From an uncultured Lachnospiraceae bacterium (GTDB taxonomy: Bacteria; Bacillota; Clostridia; Lachnospirales; Lachnospiraceae), in the NCBI GenBank assembly GCA_951800145.1, contig CATOJE010000003.1, positions 1 through 64,000 of the forward strand: 64,000 bases of DNA, written 5' to 3'. Under the pieces are notes generated by a model, which ran no database searches, was not told where the DNA came from, and saw nothing but the letters and a program-made list of their open reading frames with translations. This document shows, in pieces, positions 44,371 to 53,295 of the stretch. Within the stretch, counting starts at the first letter, position 1, and every line of letters begins with the position of its first letter. The translations under genes were made by a program, and so were the position numbers.

Positions 44371-45396
44371 CTACTGGACCACCACTGCCTCAGCTCCCCT
44401 TTTCACTACCCGGCCTACGATGCCGCAGGGCAGGCCCAGGGTCTTTAATTCCTCCAAAGCCCTCTCTCCGTCCTCCGCCTCCATACTCACCAGGAGGCCT
44501 CCTGAGGTTTGGGCGTCATAAAGAATCTCCTCCACGGCAAAGCTGCAGTCCACAAACCGGACCTTGTCCTGAACATGATTCCGGTTCCGCTGGCCGGCGG
44601 CAGTCAGGTAAAACTCCTCCACATACTCCGGACATTCCGGAATAAAGGGAATCGCCCTCTGGTCTATCTCTGCACTGAACTGGTCCCCCAGCATCTCACA
44701 CAGATGGGCCAGAAAGCCAAAGCCAGTCACATCTGTACATCCATGAGTGCGGTATTTCTTCACTATCTCTGCTGCGTATTTATTTAAGGTAGACATAGAC
44801 TTTACCGCCAGATCCATGGCCGCCTGGGAGGCCTCCCCCACCCGGGAGGCGGTGCACACGATCCCCACCCCGAGAGGCTTGGTCAAAAGAAGCACATCCC
44901 CCTCCCTGCAGCCATTATTGGCGAAAACCCGATCCGGGTGAATCACCCCGGTCACCGACAGTCCGTATTTCACATCCTGATCCGCGATGGAATGCCCCCC
45001 TGCCAGCACGCCTCCCGCTTCCCGCACCTTCTCGCTGCCCCCTAAAAGGATCTGTCCTAAAATATTCAAATCCATGGACTCCGGGAAGCACACGATATTT
45101 AGCGCGGTCTTTACCTCCCCGCCCATAGCATAGACATCACTCAGGGCATTGGCCGCGGCGATCTGTCCGAAGGTATAGGGATCCTCCACCATGGGAGGAA
45201 AAAAATCCAGGGTCTGCACGATGGCCAGGTCATCGCTGAGACGGTACACTGCCGCGTCGTCCGAGCTGTCATAGCCGATTAGCAGGTTGGGGTCACGAAC
45301 CTTTGGAATCTGCTCCAGGACACGTCTCAGCGCCCCCGGCCCCAGCTTCGCCGTACAGCCGCCGCCTTTACAAAATACCGGTTTCTCTCGTTCCAA
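44371..45396 (-). CDS. selD: Selenophosphate synthetase
   Basis: The 341-residue enzyme makes selenophosphate from selenide and ATP. The active-site segment is [15 protein letters not shown], with Cys and Lys at the positions equivalent to Cys17 and Lys20 of E. coli SelD, so this is a Cys form, not a selenocysteine form. Further motifs are [40 protein letters not shown] and [11 protein letters not shown]. It starts with TTG 6 bases after AAGGGGG. No selA, selB or tRNA-Sec is in the window, and its partners (yedE, yedF, yqeB) are those of the labile cofactor branch. Confidence 0.95.
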   Translation of the reverse strand: MEREKPVFCKGGGCTAKLGPGALRRVLEQIPKVRDPNLLIGYDSSDDAAVYRLSDDLAIVQTLDFFPPMVEDPYTFGQIAAANALSDVYAMGGEVKTALNIVCFPESMDLNILGQILLGGSEKVREAGGVLAGGHSIADQDVKYGLSVTGVIHPDRVFANNGCREGDVLLLTKPLGVGIVCTASRVGEASQAAMDLAVKSMSTLNKYAAEIVKKYRTHGCTDVTGFGFLAHLCEMLGDQFSAEIDQRAIPFIPECPEYVEEFYLTAAGQRNRNHVQDKVRFVDCSFAVEEILYDAQTSGGLLVSMEAEDGERALEELKTLGLPCGIVGRVVKRGAEAVVVQ

Positions 45397-45434
45397 TTTT
45401 ATCCCCCTTTTCTACCCTTCTTTTCTTGTCTCTT

Positions 45435-45638
45435 TCATTCTATCACAATTTCGTAAATTCTTCCATGCTCAGAAACAGTCGCCTTCCGTCCCTCTGTCAC
45501 GGCCAGCTTCATAAGATTATCCCGCGTATGGGCCGCATCCGAGCGCACAATTAATGTTTCCCCTGGATGCTCGTCCATGGCATCCATCACGATTAATACA
45601 GGTTCCGGACAGGATAGTCCTCTTACATCGATTTCCAT
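45435..45638 (-). CDS. TusA/SirA-like sulfurtransferase
   Basis: The 67-residue protein has the single-domain TusA fold with the active Cys in VRGLSCPEPVLIVMDAMDE. In this operon, next to YedE and selD, it is the YeeD-type partner that accepts sulfur or selenium taken up by YedE. The ATG follows AGGAGG. It precedes selD by 38 bases. Confidence 0.88.
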   Translation of the reverse strand: MEIDVRGLSCPEPVLIVMDAMDEHPGETLIVRSDAAHTRDNLMKLAVTEGRKATVSEHGRIYEIVIE

Positions 45639-45687
45639 TTGATTCCTCCTTAGTTATTTTGTGTATTTAACGATGCTAAGTAAACTT

Positions 45688-45752
45688 TCATGCGCCCAGC
45701 GATGAACGCACCACTCATGAAAGCCTGGCGGGCGCACTTAGCATCCCTTAAT
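45688..45752 (+). repeat. Dispersed palindromic repeat, complete copy A
   Basis: AAACTTTCATGCGCCCAGCG...CTGGCGGGCGCACTTAGCAT matches the reverse complement of 58.1-58.17 kb along about 65 bases. GCGCCC and GGGCGC near the two ends form an inverted repeat. An ATG inside the element opens both the 104-residue track ORF here and the 106-residue one at 58.1 kb, so those N-termini (MRPA...WRAH) come from the element. Confidence 0.75.
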
Positions 45753-46004
45753 TTTGATAGTACTGTTAACTACATTAAGCAAATTTTGGAACAGCCCGAT
45801 TATATCATTAAAGACAAAAGGCCAAATACTGGATTAGTCATTAAACAAATTATTTCCTGTGAGAAGAACCTATTACTTGTCCTTCGCATCTGCACATCCT
45901 GCAATACCGAATATAAAAACTCTATTATCACCAGCTGGGAAATAAGTGAGACACGGTTACAGAATTATCTTAAGAACAAGCAAATTCTTTACAAAAAAGG
46001 CTAG
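45750..46004 (+). pseudogene. C-terminal fragment of a PBECR-type (barnase/EndoU/RelE-like) nuclease domain
   Basis: About 80 codons downstream of the repeat read YIKQILEQPDYIIKDKRPNT ... LLLVLRICTSCNTEYKNSII ... ISETRLQNYLKNKQILYKKG. This resembles the end of PBECR-type phage or polymorphic-toxin nucleases, in which an ILENPDYI-type segment and a final NYLKNKxILYKK occur. The start codon used in the track belongs to the dispersed repeat, so the gene has been cut by or fused to the element. A full domain would need about 60 more residues upstream. Family assignment is tentative. Confidence 0.5.
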
Positions 46005-46027
46005 CTCTGTTATAATTTGAATATATT

Positions 46028-46129
46028 AAAAAAGAGGTTATTTGAGGTGGTAAATTTCGTTGCAACCACGCACCCTATGGGTCAAAAGAGATGCAGGAGC
46101 CGCGACGCCTGCCAAATAACCTCTTTTTT
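46028..46129. terminator. Large structured bidirectional terminator, 17-bp perfect outer stem
   Basis: AAAAAAGAGGTTATTTG (46028-46044) and CAAATAACCTCTTTTTT (46113-46129) are perfect inverted copies ending in A6/T6, so either strand gets an intrinsic terminator. Inside are further helices: GTGGT/ACCAC, ACCC/GGGT and GCAGG/CCTGC. It lies directly at the yedE stop codon. The multi-helix interior is more than a terminator needs. Confidence 0.75.
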
Positions 46130-47175
46130 CACTTCTTCTCCCGTCTGCACCCCATTCCCAGCGCCAGCAAAATTACAATACAGGCAATACAGGCCATCCG
46201 CCCTGCCGCTGTGGTTCCATTCCCGCTGGAGGCCAGTCCGAAATTATGGCAGACCGCAGCCCCCACAAACATTCCTGCCACATATACAGCCGAGTCCCCG
46301 GATCCCTGCCCTGCCAGAATCAGCTGCCGTAAGGGGCATCCCCCTGCCAGGACCGCTGCCAGTCCCACAGTAAACATTCCAAGGAAGTTCCAGATATGCT
46401 CTGTATGCGCCACCGGCTGTCCCGCAAAGCCAAGGACAAATTTCCCTGCTGCCAGATTATAAACCAGCATGGTCACAAAGAGCGCCCCGATTACCGTTAA
46501 AATGTCAAAATTCTTCATCAGGATGGCATCTCGGATTCCTCCCGCGAAGCAGGTCCTGGCCTTCTGGGCGATGGCGCCAAAGAGAAGGCCCCCGACCAGG
46601 GAGAGCATCAGGGGAGCATGCATACTGCCCGGCCCTTCTGTGCTGACAGTGAAAATCGAGGTGGCCAGGCTGAGCACCAGCAGCAGCACCATAATTCCCG
46701 GAAGCACATATCCGCTTATCTTCTGGGTATCATAGGCCCGTCCCAGACTAAATCCCTTTTTCAGGAAAAAGCTTCCAGCTGCCGCTCCAAAGCCAAATCC
46801 TGCAAACGCCACATAGGCATTTAAATCTCCCCCTGCCATCCGCAGCACCATCCGCAAAGGACAGCCTAAAAAGATTAAAGCGCCAATCATAGTAATCACC
46901 CCCAGCAAAAAGCGGATCATGGGAGATGAACCTCCGGTAGAGCGGTATTCTCCTCCGGCAAGAGCGATGGCAAAGGAGCCCAGGATCAATCCTATAATCT
47001 CCGGCCGCATATACTGAACCACAGCCGCCTGGTGGAACCTGGCCGCCCCCGCCATATCCCGGACAAAGCAGGCAATGCAGAAGGCCATATTTCCCGGATT
47101 CCCGAAGAATGCCAGCGCCCCGGCGATTCCCCCCAGCAGCACTCCCCAGACTGCTAACATTTTTTTCGTATTCAT
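46129..47175 (-). CDS. yedE: YedE-family putative selenium transporter
   Basis: The 348-residue protein has about nine membrane segments and paired YeeE/YedE motifs: FFGNPGNMAFCIACFVRDMA, LIFLGCPLRMVLRMAGGDLN and the second-half LAGGCPLRQLILAGQGSGDS. The Cys residues in these motifs line the path in thiosulfate-transporting relatives. It is the first gene of the selenium operon and probably imports a selenium or sulfur compound for SelD. GGAGG lies 8 bases before the ATG. A perfect palindrome (47204-47227) just upstream is a likely control site. Confidence 0.9.
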   Translation of the reverse strand: MNTKKMLAVWGVLLGGIAGALAFFGNPGNMAFCIACFVRDMAGAARFHQAAVVQYMRPEIIGLILGSFAIALAGGEYRSTGGSSPMIRFLLGVITMIGALIFLGCPLRMVLRMAGGDLNAYVAFAGFGFGAAAGSFFLKKGFSLGRAYDTQKISGYVLPGIMVLLLVLSLATSIFTVSTEGPGSMHAPLMLSLVGGLLFGAIAQKARTCFAGGIRDAILMKNFDILTVIGALFVTMLVYNLAAGKFVLGFAGQPVAHTEHIWNFLGMFTVGLAAVLAGGCPLRQLILAGQGSGDSAVYVAGMFVGAAVCHNFGLASSGNGTTAAGRMACIACIVILLALGMGCRREKK

Positions 47176-47203
47176 GTTCCATTCCTCCTAAGTTTATAAA
47201 TTA

Positions 47204-47227
47204 CGTTATATTTTTAAAAATATAACG
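47204..47227. promoter_or_regulatory. Perfect 24-bp palindrome upstream of yedE
   Basis: CGTTATATTTTTAAAAATATAACG has perfect 12-bp arms and lies 29 bases before the yedE start codon, which fits an operator. Confidence 0.6.
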
Positions 47228-47236
47228 ATGGTACAG

Positions 47237-47267
47237 AAAAAACCAGTCTGCCTTTTAAACAGACCGG
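47237..47267 (-). terminator. Terminator or attenuator between the PPOX-like gene and yedE
   Basis: On the minus strand CCGGTCTG-loop-CAGACTGG is followed at once by T6. It ends the oxidase-like gene's transcript or, because yedE begins 62 bases later, attenuates yedE. Confidence 0.75.
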
Positions 47268-47382
47268 CTTCCCGTCCGCGTTTTACCTTTTAGCAAAACT
47301 TTTTTTGTTTTTTTAATCATACCACAATTTTTTTGTATACCAGGACATTATATCATCTATTTGTAATAAACCTGCCCACAAC

Positions 47383-47853
47383 TTACCGGTGCGCCTTCCC
47401 ACTGACTTGTTCCACCAAAAGCTTCATCACCACAGTCTTTGCCATCACAGACGAATCAAAGGAAACCTCTTCTTCGCGATAGTGCTTCATCAATACCTCC
47501 AGCCCATGGTATTTTTCCTCCTCCGGCAGGATTTCCAGCCTGCCTCTGCCCATAACGCATTCATACTCCATAGTACAGCTGCAGCCATTGCCCCCATCTC
47601 CTTTCACCAGCTTATGAGAGCAGTCCATCTCAAAGCTCACCCTGGAATCCCGCTTCAGCAGCTCATACTTTTTCCCCTGAGCTGCGCCGTGAAAGAAAAG
47701 GGTAATTTGCCTTCCCTCTGTCTCCATGCCAAAATTCAAGGGAAGGATGTATGGGGACTCCTCATCATGAAATGCCAGCCGGCATATGTCACATCGTTTC
47801 ATAATCGCTACAATCTCTTCAAAATCTTTAATTTCTCTGTCTTTTCTTCTCAT
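47383..47853 (-). CDS. Pyridoxamine 5'-phosphate oxidase-family (NimA-like) flavin-binding protein
   Basis: The 156-residue split-barrel protein matches the NimA/PPOX group: MKRCDICRLAFHDEESPYIL, PLNFGMETEGRQITLFFHGA and VSFEMDCSHKLV, the usual core of these flavin- or heme-binding proteins. Members reduce nitro-compounds or simply bind FMN. It stands alone before a terminator. A role in selenium metabolism is not indicated. Confidence 0.88.
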   Translation of the reverse strand: MRRKDREIKDFEEIVAIMKRCDICRLAFHDEESPYILPLNFGMETEGRQITLFFHGAAQGKKYELLKRDSRVSFEMDCSHKLVKGDGGNGCSCTMEYECVMGRGRLEILPEEEKYHGLEVLMKHYREEEVSFDSSVMAKTVVMKLLVEQVSGKAHR

Positions 47854-47953
47854 TCCTTTTCTCCATTATGATAAAATATCCTATTCCATTCCAACAATCC
47901 TTAGGGTATAATGTTACTACTTAAAATTATATTTAGTAAGGAGCATTACCCCT

Positions 47954-48520
47954 ATGTCCAGCATTTTTGATGAAAAAACCATGATACAATATTTAGAGCG
48001 TTCCATTCCCGACGGCGAAGCCCTGGCTGCAGGCATACACGGGATCGGGATTACATCCCAGATTAAGCAGGCTTTCAAAAACTGTGTTCTCATAGGAGAG
48101 CAGCTGATCCCAAAGGAAAACGGTGCTGTCCTGGAGGTCAGCAAAGAGAAGTATGCAAAATGTGATGTATATATCGGTATTACCCAAAATTATTTAATCG
48201 TCTCCGAATGTGAGCTGTACAAGCACTGCTATGAATTTAATGAGCATCCGGAGCTTAGGGAGGGCGAGGCAAAGGAGCTTTGCACTGCCATCTCCATCCA
48301 GGATATCGGCACCTGCTTTCCCCTGGCTGACATCCAAACATGCATCATCAAAAAAGGATGGATGGGATCGGTCAACTGTTCCATCACCATGAAAAACGGC
48401 AATTTCCTCAAGCTTTTGCTTCCAAAGCTGGGGGGCGTGGGAGGCGGTATGCCTCATCACGCCGAATATCGTGAAGCGATCCTGGCGCGCTTAAGCGGCT
48501 GCGGTATAAGCGGCAAGTGA
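47954..48520 (+). CDS. Uncharacterised protein, PH-like beta-rich domain
   Basis: I do not recognise the family. The 188-residue product has no signal peptide or membrane segment. The middle (CDVYIGITQNYLIVSECELY) and the later ITMKNGNFLKLLLPKLGGVG look like the strands of a bacterial PH/GRAM-type domain. Two Cys pairs are scattered and a Gly run (GGVGGGMPHH) is near the end. The ATG follows a GGAG site. It is convergent with the broken wall protein gene and divergent from the PPOX-like gene. Coding bias matches its neighbours. Confidence 0.7.
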   Translation: MSSIFDEKTMIQYLERSIPDGEALAAGIHGIGITSQIKQAFKNCVLIGEQLIPKENGAVLEVSKEKYAKCDVYIGITQNYLIVSECELYKHCYEFNEHPELREGEAKELCTAISIQDIGTCFPLADIQTCIIKKGWMGSVNCSITMKNGNFLKLLLPKLGGVGGGMPHHAEYREAILARLSGCGISGK

Positions 48521-48548
48521 TGGGGATCGCTATTTACAAAAGGATGGA

Positions 48549-50751
48549 TTAGCTCGCCGCCCCCTCCCAGCATCCATCCGCACCTACAGAATAGCCGTCC
48601 GGAGTCATTTCATTCCGGTACATAGCCCCCAGAGGTCTTCCTGCCTTTCCTGTGGCGTCTGGATTCAGATAATACCAGAAGCCATTTACCATCACCCAGC
48701 CAGTCTTCATCCTGGTAAGAATGTCGATATAGTACATCCAGGCAGTTCTGGCATCGTATACCCAGCCCTCCTTCGCGCCGGCATCTGCGCCAAAGGCATA
48801 CCAGGCGCCATTAATCAGCTCCCAGGCCACCTGCTCGTAAACATTACCGGCTTCATCCACAAGCAGCTCTCCTGCCGCATAGGTTCCATCTGCATACTGC
48901 AGCCTCCAGGGAGCATCCGGCACAGCGGCCTCCTGCTGCCAGTGGCTCCTGCCGTCCCCGGCGCTGCCGTTTACCGCTCCGGTGATAATGCCAGTGACCG
49001 AATTCACCTGGCCCCTCCTGCCATCCCGGTACACATAGCCCTGAGTCTGGGCAGATGCCGCGTCGCCGGAGGATTTACTTCTGCCAGCGCTGCCGCCGGA
49101 GGATCCGCTTCCGCCGGAGGAACCACTGCCACTACCAGAACCATTGCCGCCTGGCAAACCGCTTCCGCTGCCGGAGCCGCTGTCTCCCGTAGAACCGCTC
49201 TCGCTACCGGAGCCGCTGTCTCCCGGCGAACCGCTTCCACCTGAGCCACTGCCGTCTCCCGGCAAGCCGCTGCTACCAGAACCACTGCCGTCCCCCGGCA
49301 ATCCGCTTCCACCTGAGCCACTGCCATCTCCGGATCCGCCGTCATCATCCCCGCCGCCAGACGGCTGAGACGGCTCCGCCTCCACGATGGTAAAATAAAT
49401 GGTCTTTCTTCCTAATTCATAATTTCCCTCCGGACAGTCCTCCACCGTGATGGAGGCAGTGCCCACATCGGTATTTTGGGAATAGGTTATCAGATATTCC
49501 TCCTCCGGAATCATCACCCGCCCGTCCGTAACCGTAACCTTCGGGGTAATGGGGGCGCCGGTATACTCATAAGTATCTGATGCAATGCTGACTACCGGAT
49601 CCATTACCTTCTTCGTCCGGTAATTATAATCCGCCAGCGTCAGGATATCCGTGCCATACATCATACGGCACATATCGTTATATTGATAAACCAAATACTC
49701 GATTGCTATAGAATATTCTATGGGGAATTCATACATATCATCCGGAGTGCCAGTCTTAGTTCCCCGCAGAAAAAATCCGTCCACACGTCCATTGCCTTCC
49801 CAGTCCTGGCAGTTTGTGATATCCACCAGGTAGTTTTTCCCATCATCCATGGTTACGATATTCCACATATGACCGATCCCCTCCGAGCTTCCTTCCCCTC
49901 CCAGAGATCCGGTAACTATATAGCAGGCAAGCTTCGGGCTCAGGAACTGAGACAGATCGCAAAGATACTGGAAGGCCTTCGAATAGCCCGTACAGACCAC
50001 ATTGGTGTCCGGATTATCATCAAAGACAGCGATCAGCTGCCATGGATTGCTATAAGGAGAGTAGGGGTCTCCCGCCGCGTCAAAATCATAGCTGACCCGG
50101 CTGGTGATTTCCTCCAAATATGCATATAATTTATCATAATCGGCCCCCTGCCGCCACCTTTTTCACACAATCCTTAAATCGGTCATACATCAGCCGGTAA
50201 GTCCCTTCCAGCCTGTCCTCACCGTGATTGCCATAAAGTGTTCCCTGGTCACTTCCATAAAATACCTGGTCTACATAGCCGGCAAACAGCTCCTCTGGAT
50301 CCGGAAAATCGGAAACCAGCTGGCTCATGTCCACCTGATAGTGAAAGACGAAACCAGTTCTCTGCCCTGCCTCCAGATCCTCCTCCAGATCCTTCTTTTC
50401 CAGCTCCTCCTAGGATTCTTCTGCAGGGCTTTCTCCTGCCGGATCCTCTGTCCTGATTTCCTCCTCCGGACCCGCTCCCTCACCTTCCTCTCCCGGCGCC
50501 TTCGTCCCACTCTCTCCCGCCGGATCCATCGTCTCAGTCTCCTTGGCTGGATCCTTCTCCTGGTCCCCTGCTTCCGGATCCTTCTCCTGGTCTTCCCGGT
50601 CTGCATCCGGGGCACTGGCTATGTCCCAATCCAGCATTTTCTCCGAATCCATAGGGGCCTCCTCCGCGGAAAAGGCGGAAAATGTACCTGTGTTCCATAT
50701 CATACTGACCGCTAAAATGGCGCTCAGCAATCTCTTATTTTGCAGCTTCAT
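48549..50751 (-). pseudogene. Secreted transglutaminase-like protein with wall-binding repeats, broken twice
   Basis: Three track ORFs form one gene. The 113-residue N-terminus has a signal peptide (LLSAILAVSMIWNTGTFSAF) and an acidic Asp/Glu-rich linker, and ends at an in-frame TAG (50410-50412). The same frame continues past it (EELEKKDLEEDLEAG ... DQVFYGSD) until KVAAGGRL, where a shift in a GGGGG run moves to the frame of the main 522-residue part. That part has the transglutaminase-like triad regions NVVCTGYSKAF (Cys), IGHMWNIV (His) and LVDITNC (Asp). A long Gly/Ser linker of about 120 residues and choline-binding repeats (GFWYYLNPDATGKAG) follow. An intact enzyme would act at the cell wall, as a peptidase or cross-linker. 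Confidence 0.85.
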
Positions 50752-51017
50752 AGGTATCCCTCCGTTATCTCATACCCTGTTTTCTCATATCGCTCCCTAA
50801 GTCTCTTAATTCTACTATTTATAGCTTACCATGAGCTCAGAAAAATAACAAGAAGAGAAATGCCCGTAGAGCCTGCTGCTGTGCTCATACTACTGTGCAC
50901 AGGCAGTAACAAATCGTAATACTCAGTACCGTTTTAGGATTTTGGGCTGTCCGACGCCAAAACGGGTATTTAATAATGGCGGGGTGTTATGTTTATTGCG
51001 CGCCATCCTGCGGCCAC

Positions 51018-52292
51018 TCAGTCTTTCAGACAGCCAATTGGAACGACATATACTCCATCCTGTCTTCGATAAGCATAATCACCAACCCCAATAAGCACCA
51101 TCAAAAAGGCCGGAGCCCTCATCTTTGTTGTGTCGATTTTATTTCCTAATTTCTTAAGATTCTCAGCGCCTTCTTCAATCAATCTGTCACCGCCAAGTTT
51201 TATTTCTATCAGGCCATAAACTCCGTTTCGCAAATGAATCACTGCATCACATTCTAACCCCGTTTTATCCCGAAAATGATACACGCTCCCATTCAATACT
51301 TCAGCAAATACCCTTAAGTCACGAATACACATTGTCTCAAACAATAACCCAAAGGTATTCAAGTCCTCAATCAAATCCTGCGGTCCCAGCCCTAATGCCG
51401 CCGCCGCAATAGACGGATCGACAAAATAACGGGTATTGGAAGTCCGAATCGCTGCTTTGGAACGGAGATTTGGATTCCATGCCTCCATTTCTTCAATCAC
51501 AAATATTTTTTTTAACGCATTAATATACGAATAAACAGTATCTGAGTCGAAGGTTTCCGCTTCATTTACAACAATATCTTCACAGAGCAAAGTATTGGAT
51601 ACTTGCGCTCCCTGATTGCGCGCATAAGAGCGCATCAGGCGCTTCACACGTTCCGGATTTCTGGAAATACCATCTGCACGGGAAATATCCGACTTTACAA
51701 CCGCATCGTAATAATCAAATGCCTGTTCCAACGCAATTTCACCATCTAAATCTGTGGCTCTTGGCCATCCTCCACGGCATACAAGAAAAGCCAGCTGTTT
51801 CAAATCAAGCATATTTTCTCCTTCAATTTGCTCCGGCGCTTCAAAAAGCATTTTCAAGCTCACTTCCCCTGTTGAATCTAACGATTCGTATAAACTCATC
51901 GGACGCATCAGCAGCCATGAAAAACGACCTGTTCCAGTATGATGAATATGTTCATAAGAAGCCGGAACCGAGGATCCTGTTAAGATAAATTGTCCAAACT
52001 CGTCCCGATGATCCACTTCAAAGCGTACTGCGTCCCATAGCTTCGGCGCAATCTGCCATTCATCAATCAACCGTGGAATTTCACCTTTCAAAAGTCTTTT
52101 CGGATTAATTTCCGCCATGGTCAGATTTTGTTTCTCCTTTTCCGGATCAGCCATATAAAGAACACTTCCTGCTATCTGCTCGGCTGTTGTTGTTTTTCCG
52201 CACCATTTAGGACCTTCAATCAAAACAGCTCCCTTTCCCAATAAACGACTTTTTAATATTTCGTCTGCAATTCTTGCTTTATATTTTTTCAA
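51018..52292 (-). CDS. AAA_14/DUF4143 ATP-binding protein
   Basis: The 424-residue protein has Walker A GPKWCGKTTTAEQIA near 28-42, the LIDEWQIAPKLWDAVR segment after it and FILTGSSVPAS as sensor. The C-terminal half is the DUF4143 domain with a PD-(D/E)XK-like core (GLECDAVIHLRNGVYGLIEI, KLGGD). These proteins are very common in gut anaerobes and are suspected of nucleic-acid or defence roles, but without proof. It stands alone. Its promoter region carries three 23-bp repeats. Confidence 0.9.
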   Translation of the reverse strand: MKKYKARIADEILKSRLLGKGAVLIEGPKWCGKTTTAEQIAGSVLYMADPEKEKQNLTMAEINPKRLLKGEIPRLIDEWQIAPKLWDAVRFEVDHRDEFGQFILTGSSVPASYEHIHHTGTGRFSWLLMRPMSLYESLDSTGEVSLKMLFEAPEQIEGENMLDLKQLAFLVCRGGWPRATDLDGEIALEQAFDYYDAVVKSDISRADGISRNPERVKRLMRSYARNQGAQVSNTLLCEDIVVNEAETFDSDTVYSYINALKKIFVIEEMEAWNPNLRSKAAIRTSNTRYFVDPSIAAAALGLGPQDLIEDLNTFGLLFETMCIRDLRVFAEVLNGSVYHFRDKTGLECDAVIHLRNGVYGLIEIKLGGDRLIEEGAENLKKLGNKIDTTKMRAPAFLMVLIGVGDYAYRRQDGVYVVPIGCLKD

Positions 52293-52348
52293 TGTAATTG
52301 TGCCTCCTTTAAGAGATATTAATTATAGTATACCCTCTTTTTGAAAAA

Positions 52349-52417
52349 GGCACAATTATTTTCGGCATTTTGGCACAATTATTTTCGGCATATTGGCATA
52401 ATTATTTTCGGCATATT
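52349..52417. repeat. 23-bp tandem repeat, three copies, upstream of the DUF4143 gene
   Basis: GGCACAATTATTTTCGGCATTTT and two copies with one or two changes stand head to tail (52349-52371, 52372-52394, 52395-52417) some 60 bases upstream of the DUF4143 start. They may be binding sites for a regulator. Confidence 0.85.
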
Positions 52418-52491
52418 GGCCTACCCGAAAATTTGACAGTTGACTATAAGAAAAACTACTTGTAGGCCGCATAAAGCCTACATTTCTATCC

Positions 52492-53253
52492 ATGAAACTC
52501 ACTGTCAGCAAATCAAAAAATTCCGCATCCTTTTATGTCCAAAAAACAATCCGCAAGCCCAACGGCAATGTGACCACGATCACGGTGGAAAAGCTTGGCA
52601 ATCTGACTGAGGTCACCGCAAAGGCCGGCGGTACGGACCACTATGTGTGGGCGCAGGAGTATGTCAACGAGCTCAACCGCAGGGAGTACGAGCAGAACAA
52701 AGAGGTCATCGTCAGCGATTCCCCTTCCAAGCTCCTAAAAAAGGGGGAGCAGAAACTCTTCAACTGCGCCTACCTCTTCCTCTAGGGTATCTACTACAGC
52801 CTGAGGCTGGACGAGGTCTGTAAAGATATCGCTTCCCGTCATGCCTTCTCCTATGACCTGAACGATGTCCTCTCGAAACTGATCTATATCAGGATACTCT
52901 GCCCCTCCCCGAAGCTATCTTCCCATCGGGAAGCGGCCAGGCTCATCGGCAGCGGGAAGTATAAGCAGAGGCCCAAAAACCAGAACAATCCCCATAGGTT
53001 CATATATCGGGAGAAGATAACAAAAGAGGGGGAACTCTGCTCGGAAGAGCTCGTCTGTCTGGACACGAAGGCCATCCAGGGAGAAGAACGCTATGATGGC
53101 TTTTATGCTGTATGCACAAACCTGGATGATATGGGGGGATGGGATACTCCAGCTGAACAAAAAACGCTGAAGCCTTCAATAATTCGTATGCTGAAATTTT
53201 TCAGACTCTCTGTGCTGAGCTCTTTTACCATTGGTTTTGCTATCAAGCAGTAG
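52492..53253 (+). mobile_element. IS1634-type transposase remnant
   Basis: A single frame of 254 codons is interrupted by TAG after LFNCAYLFL. The part before it (97 residues; SASFYVQKTIRKPNGNVTTI) and after it (VCKDIASRHAFSYDLNDVLS, SSHREAARLIGSGKYKQRPK, EERYDGFYAVCTN) match the IS1634/IS4-group transposase in order. Large parts of the catalytic domain, including the first acidic residue region, are missing between ELVCLDTKAIQGE and GFYAVCTN. No terminal inverted repeats were found. It is an old, inactive copy. Confidence 0.75.
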
Positions 53254-53295
53254 TTTATGAAAATTCTTAAAGAAAACTGAGAATTGGAAATATGG

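Noticed and set aside
44371-45396. Selenocysteine (in-frame TGA) in SelD
   Set aside because: The active site reads GGGCTAK with a Cys codon and the frame needs no read-through.
48942-49368. Plus-strand ORFs rich in Pro, Ala and Glu opposite the wall protein
   Set aside because: They are shadows of the Gly/Ser-coding repeat on the other strand.
50410-50412. TAG read as an amino acid (pyrrolysine or suppression) in the wall protein
   Set aside because: The same gene also has a frameshift further down, and no pyl gene is in the window; simple decay explains both.
50880-51017. Possible gene or ncRNA between the wall protein and the DUF4143 gene
   Set aside because: Only a loose inverted repeat around CTGCTGTGC/GCACAGGCAG is visible; there is no promoter, frame or conserved structure I could support.
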